From Ruegeria sp. THAF57 (GTDB lineage Bacteria > Pseudomonadota > Alphaproteobacteria > Rhodobacterales > Rhodobacteraceae): 64,000 bases of DNA. Below the pieces are notes generated by a model. It was not told where the DNA came from, did not search any database, and saw only the letters and a program-made list of their open reading frames with translations. Where the stretch lies: assembly GCF_903914075.1 (NCBI RefSeq), contig NZ_CAIWNQ010000008.1:62001-126000 (forward strand). Direction: 5' to 3'. Of the stretch, positions 1 to 9,650 are shown piece by piece. Within the stretch, counting starts at the first letter, position 1. Each line of letters starts with the position of its first letter. The position numbers and the translations under genes were made by a program.

Positions 1-170
1 TTCAACGCTGGCGTTTTGACCATGTCACCGCGGTTGAGCGCGTGATAGGTAACCAACCCGGCACCGGTGGCTCCAGCGGTGTGTCCTTTCTGCGCAAGGC
101 CTTGGAATTGCGGTTTTTCCATGATCTCTACGATGTACGTACCGAACTGATGTATGCCGAGCAGGAGTAA
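1..170 (+). CDS. kynA: Tryptophan 2,3-dioxygenase, C-terminal end (partial)
   Basis: Only the last 55 codons are in the window; the frame starts at base 3 and ends with TAA at 168-170. The tail carries a haem-pocket segment typical of tryptophan 2,3-dioxygenase ([18 protein letters not shown]), followed by an arginine-rich helix ending ELMYAEQE. The enzyme oxidises L-tryptophan to N-formylkynurenine. The next gene starts directly after the stop and encodes a formamidase-like hydrolase, so the two form a tryptophan-to-kynurenine operon. The N-terminal part lies before the window. Confidence 0.88.
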   Translation, partial: QRWRFDHVTAVERVIGNQPGTGGSSGVSFLRKALELRFFHDLYDVRTELMYAEQE

Positions 171-1001
171 GTGATGCTGTACCGGGGTTTCACACAGGAA
201 GAACTGGATCAGGAATATTCACCCCGTTCGATGATCGGCGGCGACCTGACACCTTATGTCGACAGTTGGGCTGCACTCAGCGCGCAGCATCGGGCGCATA
301 TGGAATGCCACGAGAACCTCGCTTACGGCGACAGCCCGTCGCAGGTTCTGGATTTCTTTCCAGCAAAAGGCACCGGCGCGCCGCTGCACGTGTTTATCCA
401 CGGCGGCTATTGGCAAGCGATCAGCCAGCGCGAATCCGCGATGATGGCCCCGGCCCTGATCGAGGCCGAACAGTCCTTTGCGACCTTGAACTATACGCTG
501 GCCCCGAACGCGCGGATCGGCGACATGATCGAGGAATGCCGCACTGCGATACTCTGGCTGGCGGCGAACGCCCCCCGCTTGGGCTATGACCCTTCCCGCG
601 TGACACTGTCCGGCCACAGCGCCGGGGCGCATCTGGCCAGCATGGTCATGGCAACGTCCGCCGACGCGCTGGCGCGCGCGGGACTGCGCGTGCGCGAGGT
701 GATCCTGATCAGCGGGGTCTATGATCTGGAGCCGATCAGCCTGACACCGGTCAACGACCCGCTGCAACTAACCCCGGTCGAGGTCCACGACCTGTCGCCC
801 ATCCGGCGCCTTCCGGCCCCCGGCCCACGCTATCGCGTGACCGTAGGCGAGCGCGACACGCCCGAGTTCATCCGCCAAAGCCGACACTACGCGGAACTTT
901 TGCGAAAGGCCGGGCATTCGGTGAGTTTTGACCTGCAAAATGGGGTGCATCATTTCGACATCGTCATGCATCCGGGGACGTTTTTGGCGGCGACAAAATA
1001 G
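171..1001 (+). CDS. Alpha/beta hydrolase, probable arylformamidase (kynurenine formamidase)
   Basis: The protein has about 275 residues and an alpha/beta-hydrolase fold of the BDLP/kynurenine formamidase type. The oxyanion-hole motif is HGGYWQ and the nucleophile elbow is SGHSAGAHL; a late HHFDIV supplies the catalytic histidine. It would hydrolyse N-formylkynurenine to kynurenine. GTG at 171 abuts the dioxygenase stop and ATG follows at 174, so either could be the start. The partnership with the upstream dioxygenase is the main reason for the substrate assignment. This is a different fold from the metal-dependent KynB, so I give no symbol. Confidence 0.8.
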   Translation: MMLYRGFTQEELDQEYSPRSMIGGDLTPYVDSWAALSAQHRAHMECHENLAYGDSPSQVLDFFPAKGTGAPLHVFIHGGYWQAISQRESAMMAPALIEAEQSFATLNYTLAPNARIGDMIEECRTAILWLAANAPRLGYDPSRVTLSGHSAGAHLASMVMATSADALARAGLRVREVILISGVYDLEPISLTPVNDPLQLTPVEVHDLSPIRRLPAPGPRYRVTVGERDTPEFIRQSRHYAELLRKAGHSVSFDLQNGVHHFDIVMHPGTFLAATK

Positions 1002-1161
1002 CCAACGGCATTTTCTGCAACGCCAGGAACGTCTGGTTCGAGCCTAAAGCGGTCACGCAAAAGCGAAAATATAAACCCAAGTTACCATCGCTCACTGCGA
1101 CCCGGTTTTATGTTAAGGTAAGCAGGCACCAAGTAGAGATTGTTAGTTCGGAGCGACAAAG

Positions 1162-2211
1162 ATGGAACGCAAATTAGCGGCCATTCTAGCCACCGATATA
1201 GTTGGTTTCGCTGGGCTGGTTTCACGCGATGAAAGCGGGACAATAGGTAAGTTGGTTCGTCTGGAACGTGAAATCATCGGTATGCAAGTGGAAGCAAACC
1301 GAGGGCGAGTATTTAAGTCTACCGGAGATGGGTTTTTAGCTGAGTTCTCCAGTGTCTTTGAGGCGGTCAATTGTGCAATTAACATCCAAAGAGCCTGCGC
1401 GCGCGAAGCACACCAGTCGAACGGTGACGACCCTCTCGTCTTACGCGTCGGCGTTTCTCTCGGTGATGTCGTTGTACACGGCGAAGACATCCTAGGAGAC
1501 GGTGTAAACACCGCCGCACGGCTGGAAGCAATTGCAGAACCGGGTGGAATTGCGATCTCAGCAGAGGTAATGGCGCAAATAGCTGGCAAGATAGATCTTC
1601 CGCTGGCGGATTGCGGTCACAAAAGACTCAAGAGCACTGATAGTCCAATACATGTTTACATGACCGTTTCAGAACCCGGAGAAGAAGGAGGTTTTCTGGA
1701 TTTTGATGAAGATGAATTGGCCAAAACCTTAGTAACTGGTGGCTGCATCTGTGGGGCGGTCCGGTATGAAATAAACGCGCCCGCAATCAGCACAGGGTAT
1801 TGCCATTGCAGTTGTTGTAGAAAATTTTCTGGGTCAGCTGTTAATGCATGGGCGGCCTTTCCCGCCTCTTCTGTTCGATTTCTCACCGAGGAACCTCGAT
1901 ACTTCGCAACTACGCCAATTGCGAATCGTGGCTTTTGTGCCAAATGCGGGGCGAGCTTGACTTACAAGCTCGTGAAGCCTCGAGAAACGGCCTATCTGGT
2001 CCTACATACTTCGAGCCTCGACCAACCAGAAAACTTTGCTCCGTCAGTACATTCCGGAATAGAAAGCAAAATGCCGTGGTTTGACATTTTGGATGATTTG
2101 CCTCGCACAAGGTCATCGGACTCCAGAGTTTTACAAGAAGCATGGTCAAGTGTCGGTCTACCAGACCCTGAAACTTGGGGACCTTTGGCTAAGCCGCCTG
2201 AGGTTTTTTAG
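1162..2211 (+). CDS. Class III adenylate cyclase domain fused to a GFA (CENP-V-like) zinc domain
   Basis: Residues 1-165 are a class III nucleotide cyclase catalytic domain. Metal-binding aspartates are D12 (ATDIVGFAGL) and D56 (STGDGFLAEF); K52 and D113 are the pair expected for ATP selection; N116 and R120 (LGDGVNTAARLE) fit transition-state contacts. After an acidic linker, residues 192-300 form a GFA/CENP-V zinc domain: GGCICGAVRY (C195, C197), YCHCSCCRK (C214, C216, C219) and FCAKCG (C259, C262). The cyclase would make cAMP; the role of the GFA part is unknown. The gene is visibly richer in A/T than its neighbours, suggesting transfer. GGAG precedes the ATG. Domain calls are firm; the combined function is not. 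Confidence 0.85.
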   Translation: MERKLAAILATDIVGFAGLVSRDESGTIGKLVRLEREIIGMQVEANRGRVFKSTGDGFLAEFSSVFEAVNCAINIQRACAREAHQSNGDDPLVLRVGVSLGDVVVHGEDILGDGVNTAARLEAIAEPGGIAISAEVMAQIAGKIDLPLADCGHKRLKSTDSPIHVYMTVSEPGEEGGFLDFDEDELAKTLVTGGCICGAVRYEINAPAISTGYCHCSCCRKFSGSAVNAWAAFPASSVRFLTEEPRYFATTPIANRGFCAKCGASLTYKLVKPRETAYLVLHTSSLDQPENFAPSVHSGIESKMPWFDILDDLPRTRSSDSRVLQEAWSSVGLPDPETWGPLAKPPEVF

Positions 2212-2268
2212 TGACCGAGCGATTTCTGCTTTGTCCGCATAGCAGTCATTGAAACTTAACAAAGGCCA

Positions 2269-2299
2269 AAAAAAACGGCCCAATGGGACCGCTTTTTTT
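2269..2299. terminator. Bidirectional rho-independent terminator
   Basis: A run of A, a stem CGGCCC / GGGACCG with one bulged base, and a run of seven T lie between the convergent cyclase-GFA gene and infB. It can end transcription from both sides, so infB is the last gene of its operon; rbfA and truB are not next to it here. Confidence 0.75.
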
Positions 2300-2321
2300 G
2301 ATTTCTCTTATAGCACTAGGA

Positions 2322-4796
2322 TCAATCCAGCGTCCGTGTGACCTCTTCGCGCTCGAAGATTTCGATCACGTCGCCTGCGCGGATATCGTCGTAGTTTTCG
2401 AACGCCATACCGCATTCCTGACCCGACTGAACCTCGGCCACTTCGTCCTTGAAACGCTTCAGCGTCTTCAGCGTGCCTTCGTGGATCACCACGTTGTCGC
2501 GCAGCAGGCGAACGCCTGCGGAACGGCGCGCCACGCCCTCGGTGACCAGACAGCCGGCAACCTTGCCAACGCCGGTGACCTTGAAGACTTCGCGGATTTC
2601 CGCGTAACCGATGAACTTTTCGCGGATCTCGGCGCTCAGCAGGCCGGATGCGGCGGCTTTCACGTCGTCGACGAGGTCATAGATCACCGAGTAATAGCGG
2701 ATCTCGACACCCTTTTGGTTCGCGGTGTTCCGCGCCGATGCGTTGGCACGGACGTTGAACCCGAAGATCGGTGCGCCCGAGGCTTCGGCCAGACCGACAT
2801 CCGTCTCGGTGATCGCACCCACGCCCGAGTGCAGAACGCGCACGCGCACTTCGTCGTTGCCGATCTTTTCCATCGCCTGAACGATGGCTTCGGCCGAACC
2901 TTGTACGTCCGCTTTCATCAGAATCGGCAGCTCGGTGACGTTTTCGTCTTCCTTGGCCTTCTGCATCAGCTGCTCAAGGGTGGTCGCGGCACCGGCGGCG
3001 GCGCGTTTGTCCTTGGCGGCTTGCTCACGGTACTCCGCGATCTCACGGGCCTGCGCTTCGGTCTCGGTCACGTTCAGAACGTCGCCAGCTTCGGGCGTGC
3101 CGTTCAGACCCAGAACCTCGACCGGCACCGACGGGCCAGCCTCTTTGACGCGGTCGCCCTTGTCGTTGATCAGCGCACGAACCTTACCGTATTGCTCACC
3201 CACAACGAAGATATCGCCCTGACGCAGCGTGCCGTTCTGAACCAGAACGGTGGCGACGGGGCCACGACCCACGTCCAACTGCGCCTCGATCACAGCGCCT
3301 TGGGCGGCGCGGTCGGGGTTGGCTTTCAGCTCAAGAATTTCGGCCTGCAGCGCGATGGCTTCCAGTAACTCGTCCAGACCCTGACCGGTGATGGCCGAGA
3401 CTTCGACGTCCTGAACCTCACCCGACATTTTCTCGACGATCACTTCATGCTGAAGCAGATCAGTCCGCACCTTGTCCGGATTTGCATCCGGCTTGTCGAC
3501 CTTGTTGATCGCCACGATCATCGGCACTCCGGCCGCTTTGGCGTGGTTGATCGCCTCAATCGTCTGCGGCATCACGGCGTCGTCAGCCGCAACCACCAGA
3601 ACCACGATATCCGTGACCTGAGCCCCGCGCGACCGCATCGACGTAAACGCCGCGTGGCCCGGGGTATCCAGGAAGGTCAGCGTGGTGCCGCCATCGGTTT
3701 TCACCTGATAGGCGCCGATGTGTTGGGTGATGCCACCGGCCTCACCTGCCACAACGCGTGCATCACGGATCGCGTCCAACAGCGAGGTTTTACCGTGGTC
3801 AACGTGACCCATGATGGTGATGACCGGCGGACGCGGCTGCAGTTCGTCATCGCTGTCTTCGACCTCTTTGATGACGTCTTCAACATCCGAATCAGAGACA
3901 CGGGTGACCTTGTGGCCAAATTCTTCGATGATCAGCTCGGCGGTATCGGCGTCGATGGTCTGGTTCTGCGTCACCATCATGCCCATCTGCATCAGCGATT
4001 TGACAACATCCGCCACACGCTCGGCCATACGGTTGGCCAGTTCCGAGACCATGATCGCCTCGGGCAACTGAACGTCGCGGATCACCTTTTCCCGCTCAAC
4101 CGGTGCACCCATGGCTTTCTGACGCGCGCGCTCCTGCTTGCGCTTCATCGACGCCATCGAGCGTTGACGGTTGCCTTCGCCGCCGGTGGCCTGACCCAGT
4201 GTCAGCTTGCCCGAGCGGCGGTTGTCGTCACGGCCCTTGCCACGGCCACGTTGCTCGCGTTCGCGGTCTTGCTTGCGCGGAGCGGCAGCAGGCGCGGGCT
4301 TGCTGGCCGGGCTGCGCGCGGCTTTGGGTTCTTCGGGCGCGGGGGCAGCAGCAGCGCGCTTGGCGGCTTCTTCCGCCTCTTTACGCTTGCGCTCTTCTTC
4401 CTCGGCCTTAGCGCGGGCACGTTCTTCGGCCTCGCGCTGTTCGCGTTCCTTGGCTTCCTGTTCGGCACGGCGACGGGCGCGTTCTTCTTCACGCGCCTTT
4501 TCCTGCGCTTCGCGAGCGGCGGCTTCTTCAGCCTCACGCGCCTTGGCAGCTTGCAGCGCCTTCATCCGGCGTGCCATTTCCGCGTCGGAAATCCCGGCAG
4601 GACGGCGCGACGGATCACCCGAGGGCGTTGCACCGCCACCCGGCTTTCCGGCACCCGGCTTGGGGACCACCACGCGTTTGCGTTTGGTTTCCACCACGAC
4701 ATTCTTGGTGCGTCCGTGGCTGAAACTCTGTTTCACATTTCCGGGGCGTGCCCCGCCACGAAGACCCAATGTCTTTTTGCCGTCACTATCGCTCAT
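2322..4796 (-). CDS. infB: Translation initiation factor IF-2
   Basis: The protein has 824 residues. A long charged N-terminal region (about 1-230, rich in Ala, Glu, Arg and Lys) precedes the IF2 N-terminal domain. The GTPase domain has G1 GHVDHGKT (330-337), G3 DTPGHAAF and G4 NKVDKP, followed by the EF-Tu-like and C-terminal fMet-tRNA-binding domains. IF-2 delivers initiator tRNA to the 30S subunit and promotes subunit joining. ATG at 4796 lies eight bases after the ylxR stop, so the gene is co-transcribed with rimP-nusA-ylxR. The length is normal for alphaproteobacteria. Confidence 0.98.
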   Translation of the reverse strand: MSDSDGKKTLGLRGGARPGNVKQSFSHGRTKNVVVETKRKRVVVPKPGAGKPGGGATPSGDPSRRPAGISDAEMARRMKALQAAKAREAEEAAAREAQEKAREEERARRRAEQEAKEREQREAEERARAKAEEEERKRKEAEEAAKRAAAAPAPEEPKAARSPASKPAPAAAPRKQDREREQRGRGKGRDDNRRSGKLTLGQATGGEGNRQRSMASMKRKQERARQKAMGAPVEREKVIRDVQLPEAIMVSELANRMAERVADVVKSLMQMGMMVTQNQTIDADTAELIIEEFGHKVTRVSDSDVEDVIKEVEDSDDELQPRPPVITIMGHVDHGKTSLLDAIRDARVVAGEAGGITQHIGAYQVKTDGGTTLTFLDTPGHAAFTSMRSRGAQVTDIVVLVVAADDAVMPQTIEAINHAKAAGVPMIVAINKVDKPDANPDKVRTDLLQHEVIVEKMSGEVQDVEVSAITGQGLDELLEAIALQAEILELKANPDRAAQGAVIEAQLDVGRGPVATVLVQNGTLRQGDIFVVGEQYGKVRALINDKGDRVKEAGPSVPVEVLGLNGTPEAGDVLNVTETEAQAREIAEYREQAAKDKRAAAGAATTLEQLMQKAKEDENVTELPILMKADVQGSAEAIVQAMEKIGNDEVRVRVLHSGVGAITETDVGLAEASGAPIFGFNVRANASARNTANQKGVEIRYYSVIYDLVDDVKAAASGLLSAEIREKFIGYAEIREVFKVTGVGKVAGCLVTEGVARRSAGVRLLRDNVVIHEGTLKTLKRFKDEVAEVQSGQECGMAFENYDDIRAGDVIEIFEREEVTRTLD

Positions 4797-4804
4797 AAAG
4801 CTTC

Positions 4805-5428
4805 TTACCCTTCCGAGCGGCCCTTGCCGCCGTCATCCGTTTCGCGCAAGCCACGCAGGCGCTGCGCTTCCTCTACAACACGTTTGGCGAGTCCGCCAGA
4901 GGCCAGCGCCGCATGAATCACGGTTTGGCGCCCAAATGCCGCCCCTAATTCATCCGCTGTCAGCCAACCGATGTATTTTCCGAAGTGCGGCGTGCTGAGT
5001 TTCGACTTGCCGCGCCCCGATCCATCAGAGGCCTGAATCAGTACCTGAGCCTCTTCCCGGTCCAGCCACGTCTTGACCTTTTCATATCCCGCGACTGCGT
5101 CGCCGGACTTACGCGCCAGGCTGATCAGTTCGATCACCCGCCGCGCGACTTGTTTTTCAACCTCGTCAGCCAGGTCCGTCTGCGCCGTTGCCTGCGCCTT
5201 GAACCCGCGCGAGAACAGCTTTTTGCCGACGGCCTTTTCCAGCGCGGCGCGATCCGCCGCTACATAGACCCCACGCCCCGGCAGTTTTGCCGCAACATCG
5301 GGAAAGACCTGACCATCCGGCCCCATCACAAAGCGGATCAACCCGTATTTTGGCTGAACCTCGCCCGTGGCGATGCACTTGCGCTCGGGGCCTTCCGACC
5401 GATCCTTATGGACGCCACCGCGACCCAT
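4805..5428 (-). CDS. YlxR (DUF448) and L7Ae-like fusion RNA-binding protein
   Basis: Residues 1-90 match Ylx[23 protein letters not shown] and the GRGVYV turn. Residues 95-190 look like an L7Ae/YlxQ-type RNA-binding domain ([23 protein letters not shown]). Firmicutes usually carry YlxR and YlxQ as separate genes between nusA and infB; here they are joined, as is common in alphaproteobacteria. The likely role is in ribosome or RNA metabolism. The gene sits between nusA and infB with short spacers. ATG 5428 is chosen because [12 protein letters not shown] is the usual start of alphaproteobacterial homologues. Confidence 0.88.
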   Translation of the reverse strand: MGRGGVHKDRSEGPERKCIATGEVQPKYGLIRFVMGPDGQVFPDVAAKLPGRGVYVAADRAALEKAVGKKLFSRGFKAQATAQTDLADEVEKQVARRVIELISLARKSGDAVAGYEKVKTWLDREEAQVLIQASDGSGRGKSKLSTPHFGKYIGWLTADELGAAFGRQTVIHAALASGGLAKRVVEEAQRLRGLRETDDGGKGRSEG

Positions 5429-5452
5429 TCACGCCACCCCGAGGCCCTGAGA

Positions 5453-7069
5453 TCAGGCCTCGGCCTCCTCGTCAGCTTCGCCTTCGACCTCTTCTTCGGC
5501 CTGCTCCAGTTCAGCCGGATCGACCCAGCCCAGCATGATACGAGCAGTCATGACCAGATCCTGCGCTTCTTCCAGCGTAACGCCAAAAGGCTCAAGCACA
5601 CCGTCATCCTTGATGCGCTCGCCGTCGACCGTGGTCCAGCCACCGGCCAGTTCCCAGTCGGCACAGGTGGCAAAGTCTTCCAACGTCTTCACGTCATCCT
5701 TGGCCAGCGCTTCTACCATCTGGGGTGTCAGGCCTTCGAATTCAATAAGGCTGTCCTCGGCGCCCAACGCACGGGCAGCATCCAACGCCGCCTTGGCCTG
5801 TGCTTCCAGGAATTCACGAGCCCGGGTTTGCAGTTCCTGCGCGGTGCCTTCGTCAACACCGTCGATGACCAGCAACTCGTCCAGCTCGACATAGGCAACT
5901 TCTTCAAGGTTGGTGAACCCTTCAGAGACCAGCAGCTGCGCGAAGAATTCGTCCAGATCCAGGCTGTCCATGAACAACTGGGTGCGGGCTTCGAATTCTT
6001 TCTGACGACGCGCCGATTCTTCGGCCTCGGTCATGATATCAATGTCCAGACCTGTCAGCTGGCTGGCCAGACGCACGTTCTGACCGCGACGGCCGATAGC
6101 CAGAGACAGCTGTTCCTCGGGCACAACCACTTCGATCTTGCCGGCTTCTTCGTCCAGAACCACCTTGGAAACCTCGGCGGGTTGCAGCGCGTTCACCAGG
6201 AAGGTCGGCTGATCTTCATTCCACGGGATGATGTCGATCTTTTCACCCTGCAGTTCGTTCACAACGGCCTGCACGCGGCTGCCGCGCATACCAACGCAGG
6301 CACCAACGGGGTCGATCGAACCGTCATACGAAATCACGGCAATCTTGGCGCGCGAACCAGGGTCGCGGGCCACAGCTTTGACTTCGATGATGCCGTCATA
6401 GATTTCCGGCACCTCCATCTTGAACAGCTCGGCCATGAATTCCGGCGCGGTGCGCGACAGGAAGATCTGGTGTCCACGCACTTCGCGGCGCACCTCTTTG
6501 ATATAGGCGCGCACACGGTCATTCGGGCGATAGCTTTCGCGGCCAATTTTGTCATTGCGGCGCAGAACAGCCTCGGCCCCGCCCAGATCGACGATCACAT
6601 TGCCGAATTCCTCGCGCTTGACCGCACCGTTGATGATGGTGCCTGCACGATCCTTGAATTCTTCGTACTGACGGTCACGCTCGGCTTCGCGGACCTTCTG
6701 CAGAATCACCTGCTTGGCTGACTGAGCCGCAATACGGCCCATTTCAACCGGCGGGACTTCTTCGACGAAGACGTCACCGACCTCAGGGTTTTCCATGTAT
6801 TGCTTGGCTTGCTCGACAGTGAACTCGGCCTGATAGTTTTCCAGCTCTTCATCCTCGACCACGGTGCGGACGCGGGTAAAGGTCGCCTTGCCGGTCTTGC
6901 GGTCGATCGACACGCGGATGTCCATCTCAGCGCCGTAGCGGCTCTTGGCGGCACGGGCGAGCGATTCTTCCATCGCCTCGACAACCAGACCGGGGTCGAT
7001 CATCTTTTCGCGGGCCACGGCCTCGGCGGTCTGCAACAGCTCCAGCTGGTTGGCTGAGGTGATTGCCAT
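5453..7069 (-). CDS. nusA: Transcription termination/antitermination factor NusA
   Basis: The protein has 538 residues: NusA N-terminal domain (1-125), S1 domain (about 135-200), two KH domains (about 200-345, with SRAKIAVIS and [12 protein letters not shown]) and an acidic C-terminal region with helix-hairpin-helix repeats. It binds RNA polymerase and controls pausing, termination and antitermination. Its ATG overlaps the rimP stop by one base (TGATG), which indicates translational coupling. It may autoregulate through the hairpin in the rimP leader. Confidence 0.98.
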   Translation of the reverse strand: MAITSANQLELLQTAEAVAREKMIDPGLVVEAMEESLARAAKSRYGAEMDIRVSIDRKTGKATFTRVRTVVEDEELENYQAEFTVEQAKQYMENPEVGDVFVEEVPPVEMGRIAAQSAKQVILQKVREAERDRQYEEFKDRAGTIINGAVKREEFGNVIVDLGGAEAVLRRNDKIGRESYRPNDRVRAYIKEVRREVRGHQIFLSRTAPEFMAELFKMEVPEIYDGIIEVKAVARDPGSRAKIAVISYDGSIDPVGACVGMRGSRVQAVVNELQGEKIDIIPWNEDQPTFLVNALQPAEVSKVVLDEEAGKIEVVVPEEQLSLAIGRRGQNVRLASQLTGLDIDIMTEAEESARRQKEFEARTQLFMDSLDLDEFFAQLLVSEGFTNLEEVAYVELDELLVIDGVDEGTAQELQTRAREFLEAQAKAALDAARALGAEDSLIEFEGLTPQMVEALAKDDVKTLEDFATCADWELAGGWTTVDGERIKDDGVLEPFGVTLEEAQDLVMTARIMLGWVDPAELEQAEEEVEGEADEEAEA

Positions 7070-7659
7070 CAGTTCGTCTCCTCTTCGGACCCTTCGGTCT
7101 CAATCTCGTCGAAAGCGTTTTCATTCAGGGCACCGGCGTCTTTGCGCTGGCGCAGCATTTCTTTGATCAGGTCATCGGTCAGGACCAGCTTGGCGTCGCT
7201 CAGCCAGTCAAATTGCAGACCAATGGTGATTGTCTCGGACCCTTCGGGGATATTGATCAACACTTCATCCCCTTCGATCCCGGCCAATTCGCCCTTAAAC
7301 CGGCGGCGGCCGTCGATCAGTTCGGCGGTCTCGATCTTGGCCTCATACCCTTCGAAAGTCTCAAAATCCTTCAGACGGGTCAGAGGGCGGTCGATGCCGG
7401 GGCTGGACACCTCAAGCGTATAAGCGTCCAAAATCGGGTCCTCGACATCCAGCGTGGCGCTGACCGCGTTGGAAATCTCGGCGCAATCGTCCACTTCGAT
7501 GCCGCCATCGGGCTTGTCAGCCATGATCTGCAGCGTAGTCAACTTACCGCTCATCAGACGAATACGCACAAGTTCATACCCCAGATCCTCGATCACGGGG
7601 GTGATGATCTCGGCCAGTCGCCGGTCGATGGCTGCTTTGGCTATCAGGTCGTTTGTCAT
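7069..7659 (-). CDS. rimP: Ribosome maturation factor RimP
   Basis: The protein has 196 residues with the RimP N-terminal alpha/beta domain ([35 protein letters not shown]) and an Sm-like C-terminal domain. It acts in 30S subunit assembly. It is the first gene of the rimP-nusA-ylxR-infB operon. The start at 7659 lies 28 bases after a T-run that ends a leader hairpin, so expression probably depends on read-through. The acidic C-terminal tail ([10 protein letters not shown]) is unremarkable. Confidence 0.96.
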   Translation of the reverse strand: MTNDLIAKAAIDRRLAEIITPVIEDLGYELVRIRLMSGKLTTLQIMADKPDGGIEVDDCAEISNAVSATLDVEDPILDAYTLEVSSPGIDRPLTRLKDFETFEGYEAKIETAELIDGRRRFKGELAGIEGDEVLINIPEGSETITIGLQFDWLSDAKLVLTDDLIKEMLRQRKDAGALNENAFDEIETEGSEEETN

Positions 7660-7686
7660 TCGGGTCTCTACCCTTCAATCGGGCAC

Positions 7687-7709
7687 AAAAAAACGGGCGC
7701 GCGGCCCGT
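7687..7709 (-). terminator. Terminator-like hairpin in the rimP leader (possible attenuator)
   Basis: Read on the minus strand, the stem ACGGGC / GCCCGT with a five-base loop is followed directly by seven T. It lies downstream of a candidate promoter and upstream of the rimP start, inside the transcript leader. It could instead end transcription of the gene upstream (stop at 7807), but its place after the promoter suggests attenuation of the rimP-nusA-infB operon. Confidence 0.7.
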
Positions 7710-7764
7710 CGTATTTTCCGGTGGAGCTTTGAACCAGAAGTCCAACGCGCCGCTGTTGGGACTG

Positions 7765-7793
7765 CATATACGCAGGGTTTCCCGAGTCTGCAA
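7765..7793 (-). promoter_or_regulatory. Candidate sigma-70 promoter for rimP-nusA-ylxR-infB
   Basis: The minus strand reads TTGCAG (7793-7788), a 17-base spacer and TATATG (7770-7765). Spacing is optimal and each hexamer has four or five consensus bases. It lies between the stop of the solute-binding protein gene and the leader hairpin, giving a leader of about 100 bases before rimP. Confidence 0.6.
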
Positions 7794-7806
7794 CCCCCGG
7801 CGGGAA

Positions 7807-8628
7807 TTAAGCCAGCCACCACCGCTCGGCGATGCGGCCATCGTCCAGCGCACGCGCCTGTCCGACCTGACCCGGCATTCCAACCCGAGCGGCCACTGCC
7901 AGCGCCATATCCGTCTCGCTTGGGAAAAAGCGCAAACCGCGTTGACCCCTTAAATCGTCCTGCGCGGGCAGAGCAGCGACGTCCACATAGCCATCCCGCA
8001 AAGCCTCAGCCCGGACACGCGCATCAGGGATCACGATAACCTCCAGCGCTTCGACCCAGCCAGCCTGACCGCTTTTGTAGTGACCCGCGACTTTGCGCCC
8101 CAAGAAATGCCGTCCGTCTTCGGCGCGCTCAACCCGGTAACATCCGGTGCCGTTGGCCGCGTGCAACGGCGTTACATCCTGCCCATTGCGCGTAATGACA
8201 AATCGACTGTCGGCCAGCAGAAACGGCAGGCCCGGATTGGCTTCCGCCAGCTCCAACCGCAGGGATATCGGCGAGGTGGCCTCAACACGCCCGACCTGTT
8301 CCAGAACGGCTAGAACGTCGGTTACGTCCAACGGGGCCTCATCATGGAACAGAACACCAGGGCGTAGATCGAAACGCCAAACCCGCGCATTCGCATCGGT
8401 TTGCCAGCCTGTCGCCAATTCTGCGCGCAACGTGCCATCCGGCGCGATCTCGGTCAGCGTGTCGAACACAGCGCCACGCGCCAACTGTTCAAGGCTTTCG
8501 TCCCGAGGCACGGCCAAGCGCAGCGTTCCGCCGGATTTGGGCGTGTTGGCCAATGACGCGCCGGTTGCTGCCAGCAGAGCCGCGGCAGCACCCGAAGCAA
8601 ACAAGGCACGACGGTCCATGCGGGTCAT
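7807..8628 (-). CDS. Short family-5 ABC solute-binding protein (peptide/nickel type)
   Basis: An N-terminal twin-arginine-like signal (MDRRALFASG, then an Ala-rich core ending ASLA) is followed by a family-5 solute-binding domain: GGTLRLAVP, LATGWQTDANARVWRFDLRPGVLFHDEAPL and ANGTGCYRVE. The mature part is about 245 residues, half the usual 480-520, so only the first lobe-like part is present. The reading frame is clean and ends before the rimP promoter. No permease or ATPase gene is adjacent. The start overlaps the iminopeptidase stop (ATGA). It could be a reduced binding protein rather than a transporter component. Confidence 0.75.
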   Translation of the reverse strand: MTRMDRRALFASGAAAALLAATGASLANTPKSGGTLRLAVPRDESLEQLARGAVFDTLTEIAPDGTLRAELATGWQTDANARVWRFDLRPGVLFHDEAPLDVTDVLAVLEQVGRVEATSPISLRLELAEANPGLPFLLADSRFVITRNGQDVTPLHAANGTGCYRVERAEDGRHFLGRKVAGHYKSGQAGWVEALEVIVIPDARVRAEALRDGYVDVAALPAQDDLRGQRGLRFFPSETDMALAVAARVGMPGQVGQARALDDGRIAERWWLA

Positions 8629-9602
8629 GCGATGCCCTCCGCCACACGGTCCATAATACGCACCAACTCGGCGCTGATGCCAGGCTCGGACAGGGCATGG
8701 CCTGCCTGTCGCACCATCTTAAGCTCGGCATTGGGCCAGCGCTCGGCCAAAGACCATGCGGCCTGTGGCGGGCAGATCATGTCATACCGCCCCTGAACGA
8801 TATGGCCGGGGATATGGGCGATCCGGTCCATCTGATCCAGAATCTGCCCGTCTTTTTCAAGAAAGGCACTGTGCGTGAAATAGTGATTCTCAAGCCGTGC
8901 AAAGGCGCGCGCGTATTCGCCGGGGCTTTCACCTGTCGACCCGTGCGAATGGATCGAGGCCAGCGCGTTCTCCCACGCCGACCACGCCCGCGCATACAGG
9001 ATTTCCGTTGCCCGATCGCCCGAGAACAGGCGTTTGTGATACGCCCCAATCGTGTCCGACAACTCATCCTCGGTCAGCAGAGCAGTGAATTTCGCCCATT
9101 GCTCGGGCCAGAACTTGCCCGCTCCGCCACCATAGAACCAGTCCAGCTCGGCCTGCGTTGCCAGAAACACACCGCGCAGCACCAGCCGGTTGACCCGGTC
9201 AGGATGCGCCTGCGCATAAACCAGCGCCAGCGTAGCGCCCCAGCTGCCGCCAAACACCGTCCAGTCGTCGATATCCAGCAGCGTCCGCAGGCGTTCGATA
9301 TCCTCCACCAAATCCCAAGTGGTATTATCCGCTACCGAGGCATGAGGCCGCGACCGACCGCACCCGCGCTGATCAAACAGAATCACCCGAAACACACGCG
9401 GATCGAAATAGCGCCGCATCGCCGGGCTGCACCCTCCGCCCGGGCCGCCATGCAGAACCACAACTGGCAAACCATCGGGATTACCGCATTGTTCCATATA
9501 AATACGGTGCCCATTGCCGACATCGACCATCCGCTGATCGAACGGGTCGATCGGCGGGTACAGATATTGAACTGCGCGCTTTTGGTCCGGGTACTTATCC
9601 AT
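8625..9602 (-). CDS. pip: Prolyl iminopeptidase (S33 family alpha/beta hydrolase)
   Basis: The protein has 325 residues with the S33 features: oxyanion motif HGGPGGG, DQRGCGRS, and nucleophile elbow FGGSWGATLAL. A late Asp and the His of QAGHAL complete the triad. It removes N-terminal proline from peptides in the cytoplasm. It is translationally coupled to the downstream solute-binding protein, which fits a peptide-use theme. It is divergent from ubiG. Confidence 0.93.
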   Translation of the reverse strand: MDKYPDQKRAVQYLYPPIDPFDQRMVDVGNGHRIYMEQCGNPDGLPVVVLHGGPGGGCSPAMRRYFDPRVFRVILFDQRGCGRSRPHASVADNTTWDLVEDIERLRTLLDIDDWTVFGGSWGATLALVYAQAHPDRVNRLVLRGVFLATQAELDWFYGGGAGKFWPEQWAKFTALLTEDELSDTIGAYHKRLFSGDRATEILYARAWSAWENALASIHSHGSTGESPGEYARAFARLENHYFTHSAFLEKDGQILDQMDRIAHIPGHIVQGRYDMICPPQAAWSLAERWPNAELKMVRQAGHALSEPGISAELVRIMDRVAEGIA

Positions 9603-9650
9603 TAGGGCCCTATATAGTCTTTAAACGTAAAAGAGCACACGGAGACAGGA

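Noticed and set aside
4985..6721. Open frame of 578 codons antisense to nusA and ylxR
   Set aside because: It overlaps two clear essential genes, and its product has no recognisable domain.
7710..7806. Possible tRNA upstream of rimP, as in enterobacteria
   Set aside because: A GGTTCAAA-like stretch is present, but no acceptor stem, anticodon arm or CCA end can be folded.
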